NCBI GenBank assembly: GCA_944386495.1
Contig: CALXBE010000002.1
Location: forward strand, 103,180 to 167,179
Source: an uncultured Gemmiger sp.
GTDB taxonomy: Bacteria > Bacillota > Clostridia > Oscillospirales > Ruminococcaceae
Direction: 5' to 3'
Length of the DNA stretch: 64,000 nucleotides
A program made the position numbers and the translations under genes. The first letter of the stretch is position 1. Every line of letters begins with the position of its first letter. Shown here piece after piece: positions 33,353 to 42,233 of the stretch. The notes below the pieces were generated by a model that saw only the letters and a program-made list of their open reading frames with translations, did not search any database and was not told where the DNA came from.

Positions 33353-34388
33353 AGTTCTTCAAAGCCTCCTGTACATAGTCGGTGGTGAGAATCTTGGCCT
33401 TGGTGCCTTCCACATCCAGCCGGGTGGTGTTGTGGCTGGTGTAGGCCTCATCGGGAATCTTCTCCTGGCCCTGGATGAAGAACTTGTCATAGTTCAGGTC
33501 ACGGCTGTCGGGATGGACCCGGTAATAGCCGCCCATATCCTCGCTCCGGACACGCTCCTCCACGGTGAGGAGGGTCTCGTACAGCTTTTCACCATGGCGG
33601 GTGCCGATGATCCTGGTGCCGGTATCCCCAAACAGCTCCTGCACGGCCTTGGCCAGGTCTCCGATGGTGGAGGCATCTGCCTTCTGGACAAACAGGTCGC
33701 CGGGGTTGGCATGCTCAAAGGCGAACATGACCAGGTCCACGGCCTCGTCCAGGTTCATGAGGAACCGGGTCATATCCGGGTTGGTGATGGTGATGGGGTT
33801 GCCGGCCTTGATCTGGTCAATGAACAGGGGAATGACACTGCCCCGGCTGCACATGACATTGCCGTACCGGGTGCAGCAGATGGTGGTGCCGCCCCGTTCA
33901 GCAGCCACACGGGCGTTGGCACCAATGACCTTTTCCATCATGGCCTTGGAAATGCCCATGGCGTTGATGGGATAAGCAGCTTTATCGGTGGAGAGGCAGA
34001 CTACCTTGGAAACACCGCTCTCAATGGCGGCATGGAGCAGATTGTCGGTGCCTTCAATGTTGGTGCGGACTGCTTCCATGGGGAAGAACTCGCAGCTGGG
34101 GACCTGTTTCAGGGCAGCTGCATGGAAGATAAAGTCGGTGCCGGGGATGGCATCCTGGATGCTCCGGTAGTTCCGCACATCCCCAATATAGAATTTTACC
34201 TTGCCGGCATGTTCAGGATACCGGGCCTGCAGGTCGTGGCGCATATCGTCCTGCTTCTTTTCATCCCGGCTGAAAATCCGAATCTCCCCAATGTCGGTGG
34301 TGAGGAAATGCTTCAGAACAGTATTGCCAAAGCTGCCGGTACCTCCGGTAATCATAAGAGTTTTATCTTTAAAAATAGTAGAGGCCAT
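33342..34388 (-). CDS. capE: UDP-GlcNAc 4,6-dehydratase/5-epimerase, CapE/FnlA type
   Basis: The 348-residue extended SDR begins with LMITGGTGSFGNTVLKHFL, has HAAALKQVPSCEFFPMEAVRTN near residue 92, the catalytic STDKAAYPINAMGISKAMMEK near 132, and TRYGNVMCSRGSVIPLF near 170. The active-site MGISKAMME (Met in place of the usual Tyr of YxxxK) is the mark of the CapE/FlaA1-like group. It is the first gene of the operon. Start ATG 34388 has AAAGGAG upstream; longer frames run into the adjacent terminator. Confidence 0.94.
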   Translation of the reverse strand: MASTIFKDKTLMITGGTGSFGNTVLKHFLTTDIGEIRIFSRDEKKQDDMRHDLQARYPEHAGKVKFYIGDVRNYRSIQDAIPGTDFIFHAAALKQVPSCEFFPMEAVRTNIEGTDNLLHAAIESGVSKVVCLSTDKAAYPINAMGISKAMMEKVIGANARVAAERGGTTICCTRYGNVMCSRGSVIPLFIDQIKAGNPITITNPDMTRFLMNLDEAVDLVMFAFEHANPGDLFVQKADASTIGDLAKAVQELFGDTGTRIIGTRHGEKLYETLLTVEERVRSEDMGGYYRVHPDSRDLNYDKFFIQGQEKIPDEAYTSHNTTRLDVEGTKAKILTTDYVQEALKNFEA

Positions 34389-34437
34389 AACAGTACGCTC
34401 CTTTAATTGAACTTTTCCACAGGACACATTTACAGAT

Positions 34438-34472
34438 GATATTAGAATATCACAAAAACCCGAAATATGCAA
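34438..34472 (-). promoter_or_regulatory. Promoter and palindrome of the cap glycan operon
   Basis: Minus-strand TTGCAT-17-TATTCT (34444-34472) lies 56 bases before capE. The -10 is covered by the palindrome GATATT-AG-AATATC (34438-34451), which could be an operator. Confidence 0.6.
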
Positions 34473-34496
34473 CGGCAAGGGGGTTCCTGATAAAAG

Positions 34497-34541
34497 AAAA
34501 AGCCCGTTCCACCGCCTGAAACCAGGAGGTGAAGCGGGGAG
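34497..34541 (-). terminator. Terminator of the YhfC-type gene
   Basis: An imperfect long hairpin (arms about CCCGTTCCACCGCCTG and CAGGAGGTGAAGCGGG) is followed on the minus strand by CTTTTTCTTTT. It separates this gene from the cap operon promoter. Confidence 0.8.
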
Positions 34542-34549
34542 AAAAATTG

Positions 34550-35353
34550 TCACTGAGCGGGCCAGAGAAGCCGAAGCTGCCGCAGAAGATACAGGCAGGC
34601 AAGGGCAAGGATTCCCATAAAGCCGTAGAGGACCCAATAGGAAAGGGGAAGGGAGAGGAAAAGGGTGACCATGACCATGGAATCCAAAAGGGTATGAATG
34701 GCAAGACAGCCCAGAGAACCAAGAAGGGTATGGCGGGTCTTTACACCCCAGCATACCAGCACCGACATGCCGGTATGGATGACCATGGTGAGAAGCCGTT
34801 CCAGCCCCGAGAGAAGGAAAAGTCCGGCGCCGGTGGCCAGAAGGGTGTCCCGGATGGCGGTGAGCTGGGCAGGGTCAGTGCCGGCGGCCTGGGCCTGGGC
34901 GATGAGGGCGTCAAAGCTGCCGGTCTGAATCAGGACCATAAAAATCAGGTTGTTGATATAAGTGACTCCCACCAGAAGGATGGCCTCAATTCCCCCATGG
35001 CCCAAACCTGCTGCCACGGCCCGGCGGTAGGTCAGGTTCTTTTTCATGGCCCAGGCAGCGGCAAGGCGGCCTGCCAGTTCAAAAAGTCCGGCAGTGAAAG
35101 CCAGACCCAAGCCGTAGAGAAAAACATGCTGCTGGGAGAAAGAGACAAAGCCCGCATTCCCGGATAAGACCCCCAGGAGGGGAAGCCGGATAAGAATCTG
35201 AGTTACAAAAAATCCGGCGGCCCCCAGAAGCCAGGCGGTGAAGAAGCCCTGTCCCCGGTATTTAATTCCGAAAATCAGAAGGATGAGAAGAGGTCCTATC
35301 AGGCTGATGAAAAGGGTGAGCAGGCAGGCAGCAAAGCTGGCAGCGGAAATCAT
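34550..35353 (-). CDS. YhfC-family (PF10086) intramembrane metalloprotease-like protein
   Basis: The 267-residue protein has about seven to eight membrane helices. Conserved polar positions within helices include FELAGRL near residue 91, GLGHGGIEA near 117 (HxxxE-like), IHTGMSVLV near 192 and AIHTLLDS near 219. These are arranged as in YhfC proteins of the CAAX/PrsW-like protease group. Enzyme activity has not been shown for most members. It is a single-gene unit with its own promoter. Confidence 0.75.
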   Translation of the reverse strand: MISAASFAACLLTLFISLIGPLLILLIFGIKYRGQGFFTAWLLGAAGFFVTQILIRLPLLGVLSGNAGFVSFSQQHVFLYGLGLAFTAGLFELAGRLAAAWAMKKNLTYRRAVAAGLGHGGIEAILLVGVTYINNLIFMVLIQTGSFDALIAQAQAAGTDPAQLTAIRDTLLATGAGLFLLSGLERLLTMVIHTGMSVLVCWGVKTRHTLLGSLGCLAIHTLLDSMVMVTLFLSLPLSYWVLYGFMGILALACLYLLRQLRLLWPAQ

Positions 35354-35389
35354 AAGGAAGGCTCCTTTTCTGAATTACTTGATGGTCTC

Positions 35390-35418
35390 AATATAGTACA
35401 AATCCGGGTAATATGCAA
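35390..35418 (-). promoter_or_regulatory. Promoter of the YhfC-type gene
   Basis: Minus-strand TTGCAT and TATATT are separated by 17 bases, 37 bases upstream of the start codon. Confidence 0.7.
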
Positions 35419-35434
35419 CAACCACCCGGACAGA

Positions 35435-35472
35435 GAAAGCCCCCGCCTCTGCCGGAGCAGGGGAGGGGGCCG
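35435..35472 (-). terminator. Terminator of the opp operon
   Basis: A GC-rich stem with arms GCCCCCGCCTCTGC and GCAGGGGAGGGGGC (one mismatch) lies 14 bases after the oppF stop. The T-run after it is short (CTTTC). Confidence 0.65.
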
Positions 35473-35485
35473 AGAGTGGTTTTGG

Positions 35486-36415
35486 TTACTTTGCCAGCCA
35501 GCGGGCCACATCCTCGTCGGTGCCCCAAACCTGGTGGGTCCCTTCCAGCTGGTGGAGGGAACCGGCGTTGTAGTCCAGGCCGGAGGTGGCATAGTCATAG
35601 CTCTCTGCCACACGGCTCTTTTCCACTACCGGGTTGGGACTGGGAATGGCGCTGAGAAGGCTGCGGGTGTAGGGGTGCACCGGATGAGCGAAAATCTCCT
35701 CGGTGGTGCCGGTCTCCAGCAGGTGCCCCAGATGGAGAACACCGATCCGGTCGCTGATGTACTTGACCATGGACAGGTCATGGGCAATGAAGAGATAGGC
35801 GGTGCCGGTCTCTTCCTGAATGTCCTTCATCAAGTTGACCACCTGTGCCTGGATGGATACATCCAGAGCAGAGATACACTCATCCGCAATGATCAGCTTG
35901 GGGTTCATGATCAGAGCCCGGGCAATGCCTACACGCTGGCGCTGACCGCCGGAGAACTGGTGGGGATAGCGGTCGGCATGTTCGGGGGCCAGGCCTACCT
36001 TGGCCAGAATCCGGTCGATTTTATCCTGCCGCTCTTTCCGGTTGGCGTAGAGATGGTGGATGTCCAGGCCTTCGCCAATGATTTCGCCCACCTTCTTCCG
36101 GGGGTTGAGACAGGCCATGGGGTCCTGGAAAATCATCTGCATCTGGGTCCGCAGGGCAGCGGTGGCTTTTTTGTCCAGCTTGCCACTGATGTCGGTGCCG
36201 TCAAAAATAATCTGGCCTTCGGTAGGGTTGTAAAGCCGGATGATGGACCGTCCGATGGTGGACTTGCCGCTGCCGGACTCACCTACCAGGCCGTAGGTCT
36301 CCCCGGGGTAGATATCAAAGGTGACGCCATCCACTGCGCGGACGGTGTAATTGTTGCTCACCTTGAAATACTGTTTCAGATTCTTTACCTGCAAAAGAGG
36401 CGTTTTCTCAGACAT
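35486..36415 (-). CDS. oppF: Peptide ABC transporter ATPase OppF type
   Basis: The 309-residue ATPase has Walker A GESGSGKS near residue 44, Q-loop MIFQDPMACLNPR near 94, signature FSGGQRQRVGIARAL near 154 and Walker B LIIADE near 174 followed by CISALD. The C-terminal oligopeptide/dipeptide extension (HPVHPYTRSLLSAIP) is typical. AAGGAGG precedes the start, and only one base separates it from the oppD stop. It acts with OppD at the inner face of the OppBC channel. Confidence 0.95.
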   Translation of the reverse strand: MSEKTPLLQVKNLKQYFKVSNNYTVRAVDGVTFDIYPGETYGLVGESGSGKSTIGRSIIRLYNPTEGQIIFDGTDISGKLDKKATAALRTQMQMIFQDPMACLNPRKKVGEIIGEGLDIHHLYANRKERQDKIDRILAKVGLAPEHADRYPHQFSGGQRQRVGIARALIMNPKLIIADECISALDVSIQAQVVNLMKDIQEETGTAYLFIAHDLSMVKYISDRIGVLHLGHLLETGTTEEIFAHPVHPYTRSLLSAIPSPNPVVEKSRVAESYDYATSGLDYNAGSLHQLEGTHQVWGTDEDVARWLAK

Positions 36416-36416
36416 A

Positions 36417-37487
36417 TTACTTTGCCTCCTTCTTCATTCTCTGGATGCGGGCTTTCAGCTCGGCAGGCATTTCCACCTTGGGGGCCCGGGGGTCCAGCAG
36501 CCAGGTGGCTGCATAGTGGGTATCGGTAATCTTGAACATGGGGGGCTCGGCCCGGTCGTCAATCTTCAATGCGTAAATGTTCCGGGGTGCAAAGGCATCG
36601 CCGGTAACGGGATGAAGCAGGTTGGGGGGAGAGCCGGGAATGGTGTAGAGCCGGTGATCGTTGGTGTCCAGGTCAGGCATGGCGCTGAGCAGGCCCCAGG
36701 TGTAGGGATGGGCAGGCTCGTAGTAGATCTCGTTGATGGTGCCGGTCTCCACAATGCGGCCTGCATACATTACATTCACAAAGTCTGCAACCTTTGCCAC
36801 CACACCCAGGTCATGGGTGATGTAGATGACCGAGATCCGCCGCTCTTTCTGAATCCGCTGAATCAGCTCCAGAATCTTGGCCTGGATGGTTACATCCAGG
36901 GCGGTGGTAGGCTCGTCGCAGATGAGAAGCTCGGGGTCACAGGCCAGAGCAATGGCAATGACCACACGCTGGCGCATACCGCCGGACAGCTGGTGAGGAT
37001 AGTTCCCCATCCGGGCCTCTGCATCGGTAATGCCAACTTCCTTGAGAAGGCTTACGGCCTTTTTGTAGGCTTCCTCTTTGGGGGTTTTGTAGTGCCAGAT
37101 CATCCCTTCCATGATCTGCTTGCCGATGGTCATGGTGGGGTCCAGGCTGGTCATGGGGTCCTGGAAAATCATGGCGATCCGCTTGCCGTTGATGTGGCGG
37201 CGGATATCCTTTTTCTTCATCTTCAGGATATCCACGGTTTCGGGTGTGCCGTCGTCATGATGATAAGTGTACTCGATGGTACCGCTGTCTACCTTGCCGT
37301 TTTTGGCCAGGATGCCCATGGCGGCTTTGACGGTAACAGACTTGCCGCTGCCGGACTCACCTACGATGGCCAGGGTCTCGCCCCGGTAAAGGTCCAGGTT
37401 AACGCCCCGGATGGCATGAACAGGTCCTGCGGTGGTGGTGAAGGTGATGCTCAGGTCCCGAACAGTAAGTACTTTTTCTCGTTCCAT
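36417..37487 (-). CDS. oppD: Peptide ABC transporter ATPase OppD type
   Basis: The 356-residue ATPase has Walker [10 protein letters not shown]-loop [13 protein letters not shown], signature [15 protein letters not shown] and Walker [13 protein letters not shown]. The OppD C-terminal peptide [17 protein letters not shown] is present; the Cys cluster that sometimes binds iron-sulphur is not seen. ATG 37487 has GAGGTG upstream, whereas a GTG three codons earlier lies in that site. It is the fourth gene of the opp operon. Confidence 0.95.
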   Translation of the reverse strand: MEREKVLTVRDLSITFTTTAGPVHAIRGVNLDLYRGETLAIVGESGSGKSVTVKAAMGILAKNGKVDSGTIEYTYHHDDGTPETVDILKMKKKDIRRHINGKRIAMIFQDPMTSLDPTMTIGKQIMEGMIWHYKTPKEEAYKKAVSLLKEVGITDAEARMGNYPHQLSGGMRQRVVIAIALACDPELLICDEPTTALDVTIQAKILELIQRIQKERRISVIYITHDLGVVAKVADFVNVMYAGRIVETGTINEIYYEPAHPYTWGLLSAMPDLDTNDHRLYTIPGSPPNLLHPVTGDAFAPRNIYALKIDDRAEPPMFKITDTHYAATWLLDPRAPKVEMPAELKARIQRMKKEAK

Positions 37488-37497
37488 GGTGCACACC

Positions 37498-38577
37498 TCA
37501 CATATCTTTCATCTTGGGGTCAAAGGCTTCCCGCAGACCGTCAGCCAGCATATTGAAGCTGAGCATCAGGATGGCCAGCACAACAATGGGAGGAACGATC
37601 TGGTAGGGATGGGTGGTGAAGCTGTTGAAGGCTTCATTGATCAGGCTGCCCAGAGAGCACTGGGGAACCGGAATGCCCAGACCTACAAAGGAGAGGAAAG
37701 CCTCGGTAAAAATAGCGGTGGGAATGCTGAACATAAGCTGGGTGATGATCTGACCGATGATGTTGGGAAGCACTTCCTTGAAGATAATATGGAAGCTGCC
37801 GGCACCCAGGGTGCGGCTGGCCAGAACAAATTCCTGCTCTTTCAGTTTCAGCATTTCGGCCCGGGCAATACGGCTCATACTGATCCATTCGGTAATGACC
37901 AGGGTGAGAACAATGGTGCTGAAGCCCGGTTTCAACACCATCAGCAGCAGAGTACAGATGACCAGACGGGGAATACCGTTGTTGATTTCCGCAAACCGCT
38001 GCATAATGCTGTCTACCCAGCCGCCGAAGTAGCCGGAAATCAAACCGTAGCTCATGCCCACTGTCATGTTGATGATGGCAGAGACAAGGGCAATGCCCAG
38101 ACTGACCCGGGCACCCTGCCAGACGCGGGTCCAGATGTCACGGCCCAGGGTATCGGAACCGAACCAGTAATATACATCGTCCAGCCCCTTTTCCTCATAG
38201 CCGTTGACAATACGGAAGCCGGTGGAGGTGGAGAGTTTTTCGTCGCCGTTGAAGATGCCCAAGTCCTCCAGCACCGGGATACGGGGAGCAAAGTTTTTCT
38301 GGCTCAGCTCCTGGGCGCTGTAGGTGTAGTCGGTCATGCTGGGACCAAAGGCGGCCAGCAGGGAGATGATGACGATCAGAACCAGGGCTACCAAAGCGCC
38401 CTTGTTGCTGATAAAACGCTTGTACACATCCTTCCAGTAACTCTGAGAGGCAAAGTTGGAGTCAATGTTGACCCCGGCCTGATCATTTTTCAGCTGAAAA
38501 TCATCCGGCTGGAAGGTATATTCCGAGGCGGAGACCGGTGCGGCCACCGCAACTTTTTTCTTTTTCAGGAAAGCCAT
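37498..38577 (-). CDS. oppC: Peptide ABC transporter permease OppC type
   Basis: The 359-residue membrane protein has a long cytoplasmic N-terminus (basic FLKKKKVAV), one separate N-terminal helix, an extracellular loop of about 110 residues and five core helices. The EAA loop (EFVLASRTLGAGSFHIIFKEVLPN) lies near residue 245. Its start codon shares one base with the oppB stop. The large extracellular loop is common in clostridial OppC. Confidence 0.94.
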   Translation of the reverse strand: MAFLKKKKVAVAAPVSASEYTFQPDDFQLKNDQAGVNIDSNFASQSYWKDVYKRFISNKGALVALVLIVIISLLAAFGPSMTDYTYSAQELSQKNFAPRIPVLEDLGIFNGDEKLSTSTGFRIVNGYEEKGLDDVYYWFGSDTLGRDIWTRVWQGARVSLGIALVSAIINMTVGMSYGLISGYFGGWVDSIMQRFAEINNGIPRLVICTLLLMVLKPGFSTIVLTLVITEWISMSRIARAEMLKLKEQEFVLASRTLGAGSFHIIFKEVLPNIIGQIITQLMFSIPTAIFTEAFLSFVGLGIPVPQCSLGSLINEAFNSFTTHPYQIVPPIVVLAILMLSFNMLADGLREAFDPKMKDM

Positions 38578-39515
38578 TATTTGCTGCCCTCCTTTGCCAC
38601 GCGGATTCGGGGATCAATAATACCGTAAAGAATGTCTACCACCAGCATGATCCCGATGTACATGGCAGAATAAATGAAGCTCAGGGCAATGACCACATTG
38701 TAGTCGTTGGACTGGATGGCGGTGACCAGCAGGCTGCCCACGCCGGGAATGGAGAAAATCTTCTCTACCACCAGGCTGCCGGTCATCAGGTCTACAATGA
38801 GGGGAGCCAGAACGGTGATGATGGGGATCAGGGCGTTCCGCAGGGCATGGCGGAGAATCAGGGGAGCTCCGGAAATGCCCTTGCTTTCAGCCAGGAGCAT
38901 AAAGTCGCTGTCCAGAACCTCCAGCATCTCGGTGCGGGTAAACCGGGCAATGCTGGCCATGGTGAACATGGACAAGGCAATGCTGGGCAGAACACTGGAC
39001 ATAAATGGCTCTTTGGCCGTGTACAGGAAGGGGAAAAGACTGAGCCTGAAACCCAGACTGTAACTCAGCGCAAGCGCAAACACATAGCTGGGAACCGAAA
39101 CACCGATAACGGAAAGAAGAGTACACAGGTTATCAATGATGGTGTTATGGTTCAGGGCGGCTATCACTCCCAGAATCAGGCCTATAATGGCGCCCAGGGC
39201 TACCGCTTGTCCGCCGATGGCAATGGATACGGGCAGGCGGGACTGGATGAGCTGGCTGATGGGAGTGTTTTTGCTGATGGTATAGCTGACACCGAAGTCA
39301 CCCTTGACGAGGTTGGTCACATACTTGCCATACTGGACAAGAATGGGCTGATCCAGTCCATACTTCTCGAACAGAACGGCCCGCTGGTCATCGGTCAACT
39401 TTTCATCGTTGAAGGGAGAACCGGGCATGGCCTTAAGAAGGATGAACAAAACCAGGGTGATGGCCAACAGGGTGAGTACGGAAATCAAAACGCGTTTCAA
39501 AATATACTTTTTCAC
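38577..39515 (-). CDS. oppB: Peptide ABC transporter permease OppB type
   Basis: The 312-residue membrane protein begins MKKYILKRVLISVLTLLAITLVLFILL and has six helices. The EAA loop DSDFMLLAESKGISGAPLIL lies near residue 208, and the DILYGIIDPRIRVAKEG C-terminus is typical. The start is a GTG with AAGGAG upstream. A strong hairpin stands between oppA and this gene, so it is probably expressed at a lower level than the binding protein. Confidence 0.94.
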   Translation of the reverse strand: MKKYILKRVLISVLTLLAITLVLFILLKAMPGSPFNDEKLTDDQRAVLFEKYGLDQPILVQYGKYVTNLVKGDFGVSYTISKNTPISQLIQSRLPVSIAIGGQAVALGAIIGLILGVIAALNHNTIIDNLCTLLSVIGVSVPSYVFALALSYSLGFRLSLFPFLYTAKEPFMSSVLPSIALSMFTMASIARFTRTEMLEVLDSDFMLLAESKGISGAPLILRHALRNALIPIITVLAPLIVDLMTGSLVVEKIFSIPGVGSLLVTAIQSNDYNVVIALSFIYSAMYIGIMLVVDILYGIIDPRIRVAKEGSK

Positions 39516-39647
39516 GGTTTGAATTTCTCCTTACATAACTTAATTTAAAACCGGACAAACAGGGGATAGGCGGATCGGCCACCCCGTCGCCGGCTGGGTG
39601 GCGGGTCAAAGGGCCGGAGGAAAGCCCCCCTTGTTGAGGGCGGACAC

Positions 39648-39690
39648 ATTAAAAAAGCGCAGCGGCTTTTATGGAAGAAGCCGCTGCGCT
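39648..39690 (-). terminator. Hairpin terminator/attenuator between oppA and oppB
   Basis: A perfect 13-base stem AGCGCAGCGGCTT / AAGCCGCTGCGCT (39656-39668 with 39678-39690) is followed on the minus strand by TTTTTTAATG. The remainder of the 205-base oppA-oppB gap has further GC-rich imperfect hairpins near 39572-39640. Confidence 0.85.
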
Positions 39691-39720
39691 GCAGGGATCT
39701 AAAGTCGGTGCCCAGGCAAA

Positions 39721-41400
39721 TCAGCCTTTTACAGCATTCTTGTATACACGGTTCAGAGCAACGGGGTGGAACTCAATGCCGGTTACATTGGCCTTGATCA
39801 TGTTGGCATCTGCCTTGGTGTATACGGGAACGATCACAGCCTCGTCCATGACGATCTTCTCTGCCTCATACAGAGCAGCCCAACGAGCCTCGGGATCGTT
39901 CACATAAGCGCCGGAGGTGCAATCGGTGATGATAGCATCATACTCTTCATTGCTCCACAGGCCGTAGTTGTTGCTGTTGCCGGTAACCCACATGCCCAGG
40001 TAGGTCATGGGATCGGCGTAGTCGGGCCCCCAACGGGTGAGGCAAACCTCGTAGTTGCCGTTCTGGATGTCCTCAACACGCTGCTTCTTGGGCTCTACCA
40101 CGATCTCCATGGTCACGCCCTGCAGGGTGGATTCGATCTGCTCCTTGATAACGGTGGCTACATTCTGAGCTTCGGTGGTGTCCTCAACCAGCAGCTGGAA
40201 GGTGAAGGTGTCCTGACCCAGCTCGCTCTTGGCAGTCTCGAAGTACTCCTTGGCGGCCTCGGCATCGTCAGCGCAAACATCGCTGAACATGGTCTGGTCT
40301 TCGGAGAAGTCGGAACCGTCGGGACCGGTGGCAAACTGCGGGGGAACAGCAGTGTAGGTGGCTACGGAGCCATCCTTCACAACATCCTCAACAATGGACA
40401 CACGGTCAAGAGCGTTGGTCAGAGCAAGACGCAGGTTCTGGTTGGCCAGAGCGGGAACATCATTCATGTTCAGGGTCAGGTACCACATGTAGCCTGCACC
40501 ATGAACGCTCAGCTCGGGATCGCCGGTGACCTGGTCTACCTGGTCGCCGCTCAGCTTAACGATGTCCAGATCGCCGTTCTGGTAGCTCATGTAAGCCTGC
40601 TGGCTGTCCTTCAGGACCTGATAGTTCAGGCCGTCCAGGGAAACGCTGTCAGCGTTATAGTAGTCAGGGTTCTTTACCAGAGAGAAGCTCAGAGCAGCAG
40701 GCTCATAGCTCTCCAGGATGAAAGCGCCGTTGCTCAGCACAGTGTCAGCACTGGTGCCGTAGGTGCCTTCGCCCAGGCTCTCATAGAAGGCCTGGTTCAT
40801 GGGGTAGAAGGTGGGGAAGTACATCAGGCTCAGGAAGTAGCTGACGGGAACCTCCAGGGTGACCTCCAGGGTCTTGTCGTCGATGGCCTTTACGCCCAGC
40901 TCGGACAGATCCATCTCACCAGCCTGGATAGCGGCGGCATTCTTGATCTGGCCAATGTCGCTGAGCATGTAAGCATACTCGGAAGCAGTGGCGGGATCGC
41001 AGGCGCGCTGCCAGGCGTAAACGAAGTCGGCGGCGGTAACAGGCTCGCCGTTGCTCCAGTTGGCATCCTCACGCAGGTGGAAGGTGTAAACGGTACCGTC
41101 TTCGCTGATGTCCCAGCTTTCGGCAATGGCGGGAACGGCTGCGCCGTCAGCGTCCATCTGGGTCAGGCCATCGGTAAAGTTGGCGATGACCTCAAAGCTG
41201 GTGCCGTCGGTGGCCAGCTGGGGATCAAGGCTCTGCACCTCGACCTCAACCATGACATTAAGGACATTGCCGGTAGCGGTGCCGGTGGCAGCAGTATCGC
41301 CGGTGGTGTCAGCAGTGGCGTCATTGGAAGAACCGCAGGCGACCATGCTGAGAACCATGACGACAGCCAGCAGCAGGGCTGCAAACTTTTTCATGTTCAT
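39721..41400 (-). CDS. oppA: Oligopeptide-binding lipoprotein OppA type
   Basis: The 559-residue family 5 solute-binding protein has a lipoprotein signal (MKKFAALLLAVVMVLSMVACGSS, lipobox SMVAC, Cys near residue 22) and a Thr/Asp-rich tether. Conserved family blocks are GLTQMDADGAAVPAIAESWDISEDGTVYTFHLRED, VTAADFVYAWQRACDP and RWGPDYADPMTYLGMW. It presents peptides to the OppBC channel. It is transcribed from a near-consensus promoter, and the downstream hairpin should keep it in excess. Confidence 0.95.
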   Translation of the reverse strand: MNMKKFAALLLAVVMVLSMVACGSSNDATADTTGDTAATGTATGNVLNVMVEVEVQSLDPQLATDGTSFEVIANFTDGLTQMDADGAAVPAIAESWDISEDGTVYTFHLREDANWSNGEPVTAADFVYAWQRACDPATASEYAYMLSDIGQIKNAAAIQAGEMDLSELGVKAIDDKTLEVTLEVPVSYFLSLMYFPTFYPMNQAFYESLGEGTYGTSADTVLSNGAFILESYEPAALSFSLVKNPDYYNADSVSLDGLNYQVLKDSQQAYMSYQNGDLDIVKLSGDQVDQVTGDPELSVHGAGYMWYLTLNMNDVPALANQNLRLALTNALDRVSIVEDVVKDGSVATYTAVPPQFATGPDGSDFSEDQTMFSDVCADDAEAAKEYFETAKSELGQDTFTFQLLVEDTTEAQNVATVIKEQIESTLQGVTMEIVVEPKKQRVEDIQNGNYEVCLTRWGPDYADPMTYLGMWVTGNSNNYGLWSNEEYDAIITDCTSGAYVNDPEARWAALYEAEKIVMDEAVIVPVYTKADANMIKANVTGIEFHPVALNRVYKNAVKG

Positions 41401-41510
41401 GTGTCTCTTTCCTCTCTAATATAGTTTGCTTGTCCACTTATAGCGGACAAAAAAGCGAAAATGCCCCGACAGAGACCCACCCGGTCTTGTAGGGCACCCT
41501 TGCATAGAGT

Positions 41511-41539
41511 ATTGTAACTTTACTGTGGTAAAATGTCAA
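41511..41539 (-). promoter_or_regulatory. Promoter of the opp operon
   Basis: Minus-strand TTGACA and TACAAT separated by 17 bases, about 110 bases before oppA. The 320-base gap 41401-41720 otherwise holds only AT-rich sequence and a terminator, with no gene. Confidence 0.85.
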
Positions 41540-41679
41540 CCAATGTGGCACATTTTTCACAAAAAACGATTGACTTTCTGTAAAATGCACACAAATATCT
41601 ACAGGCGATTCCGGTATTTGTGAACAAATTACGAAAATTAGAGTACATCTGTACTTTATGCAAAGACAGATTTGTGCAT

Positions 41680-41716
41680 AAAAATTCCCTCCCGCAGAAG
41701 CGGAAGGGAAAATTTT
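41680..41716. terminator. Terminator downstream of the B12 ECF gene
   Basis: Arms TTCCCTCCCGC and GCGGAAGGGAA (one mismatch) around the loop AGAA, with T-runs on both strands. Confidence 0.82.
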
Positions 41717-41720
41717 TCTG

Positions 41721-42233
41721 TCACAGTCCCATTTGCTTGACCGCAATATGAAGACAGCGTCTCAATGGCAGATACAAAAACAGGGTGAGAATAAAGTTTC
41801 CTGCCATGTGGTAGAGATCAAACTGAAGCCCTGCCAGCCACCAGGTCAGCACTGCACTGCCGTCCCAGATGAAAAAGTAGACCAGGGAACAAAGTCCTCC
41901 GAAGGCCAGACCGTACAGTCCGCAGATCACTGCCCAGAACAGGGGATGATCGATTTTGCGGAAGAGGAGTACCACCAGCATAAGGATATACCATACATAC
42001 AGGTACATGGCCCACCAGATCCCAAAGCCGTACAGAATCCCCTGGAGCAGCACAAAGCAGCCGATGGCCAGGGGAGTCTGACGGGGAAGTTCCAGGGTGA
42101 ACAGAAGGATGAAAAGACTGACCGGTTCGATGTTGGGCAGCCCGCTCATAAACTGCTTGCCCAGCAGCATCATGGCGGCCATCAGGGCCGAAAGAACCAG
42201 ACTGCGGGTGGCAGCCAGGGTACGGGAGGTCAC
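41721..42233 (-). CDS. ECF transporter S component, probably for cobalamin or a precursor
   Basis: The 170-residue protein is almost entirely membrane, with about six helices, and begins with the AxxxALMAAMMLLGKQF pattern of S components. It binds a vitamin and docks onto a shared EcfA-EcfA'-EcfT engine not encoded in the window. Its GTG start overlaps the stop of the DUF4430 lipoprotein gene, and both lie behind a cobalamin riboswitch. Substrate assignment rests on that riboswitch, not on residues I can recognise. Confidence 0.82.
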   Translation of the reverse strand: MTSRTLAATRSLVLSALMAAMMLLGKQFMSGLPNIEPVSLFILLFTLELPRQTPLAIGCFVLLQGILYGFGIWWAMYLYVWYILMLVVLLFRKIDHPLFWAVICGLYGLAFGGLCSLVYFFIWDGSAVLTWWLAGLQFDLYHMAGNFILTLFLYLPLRRCLHIAVKQMGL

